From the NCBI RefSeq assembly GCF_900964775.1, contig NC_041827.1, positions 6,743,501-6,807,500 of the forward strand: 64,000 bases of DNA, in the 5' to 3' direction. The notes under the pieces are model-generated. The model was not told the DNA's origin. It saw only the letters and a list, made by a program, of their open reading frames with translations, and did no database searches. Positions 61,401 through 64,000 of the stretch are shown here, in pieces. Position numbers and translations under genes: made by a program. This DNA comes from Scleropages formosus. Taxonomy: Eukaryota; Chordata; Actinopteri; Osteoglossiformes; Osteoglossidae. Position 1 is the stretch's first letter. The number at the start of each line of letters is the position of its first letter.

Positions 61401-63818
61401 TCAGCGTATTTGATAGATAGTAGCATTACAGTGTTCTGGTAAAAATGGCTGGACAGTGTAAGAAAGCAACAAGTATATCCTGCATAAGTCTGGAAAGCAT
61501 CAACTTTGGTATCATGCACACTTTTCAGGAAATTCTCTATTACAAACTACCCATCTCTAAAAATTAATATGCATTATTCCTTAGGAATTTGGCTGTAGCC
61601 AGTAAATTCATACCTGGCACCTACTATAAAACCCACTGATTTCGTTACCAATCAGATCAGAGCAAAACAAGCAGGTGCTGATTAATAATACTCATTACGT
61701 TCCTCAGCGGAGCTAAAGGTGTCACGGGATCAGCTAAGATCAAACAAGAGTAAAACCATACATTAGAGAATTCCAATGTAGTTGCTTTGCTTCAGCTGAA
61801 AACGCAGAAGCAGCCCTGGACATACTCATCCAATCTCAGTAATTGTTCTATACCAGTTAAATATTTACAAAATCGAGTGACTGCAACAAACGTGCACATG
61901 CATTTCCAGCTATTTGATGTTCATGCTCTTCTGGAAATTCATAAACACATCTAGGGAACGGTAAGGGATTTGGTCATATAAATTAAAATGATGCTTGAAA
62001 GGTTTCCGAGTACAGCGTTGTCCGTCGTTTTTTGGAGTCGTCACATGTGACAGGGTGAGACCTGCTGAAAATGCGCTAAGGAGCTATAGGGTAAATGGGG
62101 AGAAAGAAAAAAGCCGAAACCCCTAATGGTTGAAGTAACTTACCGTGCAGGTTAATGAAGCGAATGCAGCTTTCTACCACGAGGGGGATCTGCTGCCCTG
62201 AACTCTGCAGAAAGAGGGGGAGGGGTGAGTGTAAACTGCTACCTGGGCTGTCATCTTCGAGTACGACAGACCTTGGCACCAGCACCGTTGCAAAATTAAC
62301 GGGGCAAAATACTTAAACACAGAGAACCGCATATGAAACATACACAGAATTGTACCTGCGTCCTAGACATTCGCCTTCTCCTCCTAGCAGTCACATCGAG
62401 CCAAGCATTGAGTGCAGGAGAGCAGAGCGAGAGAGAGCGGGAGAGAGGGACAGGCCGGCACAGAGAGGAACAGGGTGAGAGACAGGAAAATACCCAGAGG
62501 GAGGAAAACACACAGACAAAAGAGAGACTGGGTTAAGTATGAAGCGTCAGAGCAGGGCTCCTCAGTCCCACACCATAACAAGTGGGCAAAATACCAGAGT
62601 AACTAAAGAATAAGTACAGCACAAAAAGTACACAAAATCGTAGAGCCCACGAGTTCATGTTCTCTAGCCCCACACCTACGTACACCCTTGAACCACACCC
62701 TATCTCACTATTCCAGTATTTCATGGTACTTGCTTGTTGCTCCATCACTATTAGTTAGAGAAGTACCAGAATCCTACAGGCTCATTGCCCACTTAATATA
62801 AAGTGTGACTGGCGATGTTAGTGTGGGAAAAGTGAGTGCTCTTCAAAGGGAGACTATAGCCGCCGGCAGAAACACCACGGAAGGGAGCGGGACAGACAGG
62901 CGAGCCCTGGCCAGGGAGATCGCTGGTGAGACTACAGCAGATGGCAGCGACGGAGCACAGCACGGCAGGAAAGCGCGGGGTTCGGTCCGGCTCTCGCTTG
63001 GCAGCACGAAACTCAAGAGGATCACGTACGGCGGAAGACACATAGGACTGGCAGGACCTAGTCGGCAGCGCGAACAGCAGCGCCGCTAAAGGAAGAGCTC
63101 ATGGGGCAGTGGTTTAGGGCATGGTCTTGTAACCTGAAGGCTGATGGTGCTACTACATGATCAAAAGTGCTCAACCTAAACCACCCCAGGGAAATGTCCA
63201 GATGTATACAGGGGTAAAAAGAGTAAGACAAGCAGTGATAAAACACCACTCGAGCAACCAAATAAATTTTTTTGTAGCCAACTTGCCATGTGGCAAGTAG
63301 ACAGCAGCAGCATTCACAGCCACACACACGTGATAAGCATTCATTAGCAAGTGAGTTCCCATCGTATAGCGGTCAGGTGGTCCCTACGAGATCGCTTCGG
63401 AGATCCCGACCCTCTGACAGAGCGACAGTCGGAGCTGGTGCTTCTTCACCAACTAAGCTTATTACCACACAGCGGGCGCAAAGGACAAGCTGTCATTTAT
63501 ATTCTTTTAGACTAGAGAGGAGGCTTTTTGCCCATTCCAGTGTCCCGCAGTCTGCGTTAGGGCTGGTTGGCACCGGGCCGAACAGCATGTCACCTTCAGG
63601 CAGTGGGGGAGACTGTCAGCCGACAGGACAGAGTAAAGCACACAGCAGCAAGAGTGAGGGCATCACTGAGAGACGGAGAGCAGGGCGGGAGTGGGCAGCG
63701 AAGGGCAGTGGCAACAGAAAGCCACTGAGGGGGTACCTGGATGAGGGAGAGCATGTCTCCAGTGAAGAGTTTGCGGTTGTACTGGGAGCAGGGCCGAGCC
63801 TTCCGCGTGCGCACTGAC
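55436..63818 (-). CDS. arhgap4: Rho GTPase-activating protein 4 (C-terminal part, runs off window)
   Basis: An srGAP-family protein that speeds GTP hydrolysis by Rho GTPases and affects actin and cell movement. Twelve exons visible: 63818-63737, 62204-62144, 61229-61152, 60998-60870, 60777-60672, 60390-60163, 59959-59904, 59357-59186, 57314-57216, 56528-56379, 55912-55837, 55624-55436. Phases agree and give 474 residues to the stop. A leading RPCSQYNRKLFTGDM segment is typical of ARHGAP4. The RhoGAP domain follows, with the arginine finger in HEGIFRVPG, DSVAGVLKLYFRGLE, and SDENMMQPYNLAVCFGPSLL. The SH3 domain is CDAVAVFDYVARSPAELSF to DWWRGEVGGVKGLIPHKYI. The Pro/Ser-rich tail holds QMNSVFKELL. 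The F-BAR exons lie beyond 64000, so the true start is outside the window. Confidence 0.93.
57315..59185. other. Large arhgap4 intron, AT-rich
   Basis: Low-complexity ATTATT sequence lies near 58090-58180. No exon is visible and the phases of the flanking exons join directly. Confidence 0.45.
61230..62143. other. arhgap4 intron, nothing recognised
   Basis: No repeat family or coding segment was recognised. The flanking exons join in phase. Confidence 0.4.
63090..63250 (+). repeat. Degraded tRNA-headed SINE, arhgap4 intron
   Basis: GGGGCAGTGGTTTAGGGCAT (box A-like), CTTGTAACCTGAAGGCTGATG, then a body with ATGATCAAAAGTGCTCAACC. It resembles family B but is diverged and lacks a clean box B. 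The rest of the intron (62205-63736) is GA-rich near 62.40-62.50 kb with no exon. Confidence 0.4.
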
Positions 63819-64000
63819 CTATTGGAGTGTCCTCTGGAGGATACACATGGGTACTGCGCTGTGACACGTGGTCATGCCGTTTACAAAAGGCACACATGCA
63901 CATACACACATTGCCCGGCTGGACTAGTATCGAGTATAAACACGCAGCCTAAAAGAAGATATTGCAACAGTTGTGAGAGACACTGAAATTCTGGGCTCTA

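Noticed and set aside
1-64000. CRISPR arrays, operons or bacterial-type regulatory sites
   Set aside because: The window is vertebrate nuclear DNA; no spacer-repeat array is present and bacterial signals do not apply.

Overview
The window looks like nuclear DNA of a ray-finned fish. It has intron-rich vertebrate genes with GT-AG introns, AT-rich gaps, many tRNA-derived SINE fragments, (CA)n and (TCCA)n microsatellites and an endogenous-retrovirus fossil. The SINE families suggest a teleost, perhaps an osteoglossomorph such as an arowana, but that is a guess. Six host protein genes can be read exon by exon, with reading phase checked across every junction.

Layout. 1-14.2 kb has no recognisable host gene: SINE copies, an eroded gag-pol retrovirus fossil on the minus strand (about 5.6-9.3 kb) and two copies of a 400-bp repeat. 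14.2-18.0 kb (+) is avpr2, the V2-type vasopressin/vasotocin receptor, in five coding exons. 18.1-25.5 kb has no gene but holds an orphan CpG-rich block. 25.6-32.6 kb (-) is sephs2, selenophosphate synthetase 2, with an in-frame UGA (selenocysteine) in exon 1 and a SECIS hairpin in its long 3' UTR. 34.1-36.2 kb (-) is ssr4 (TRAP-delta). 37.6-45.9 kb (-) is ikbkg (NEMO) in 15 coding exons. 49.3-51.0 kb (-) is a caveolin-2-like gene in three exons. 55.4-63.8 kb (-) is the 3' part of arhgap4 (RhoGAP and SH3 domains), whose F-BAR end lies beyond the right edge.

The genes do not form one pathway. They are a synteny block: AVPR2, ARHGAP4, SSR4 and IKBKG all lie in human Xq28. sephs2 and the caveolin are extra members here. 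All genes except avpr2 are on the minus strand.

The points most worth checking are three extra CAG|GT introns and a very long third intracellular loop in avpr2; the complete selenoprotein gene with its SECIS; a NEMO with a large central block that resembles optineurin in places; and a caveolin-2 paralogue beside ikbkg.
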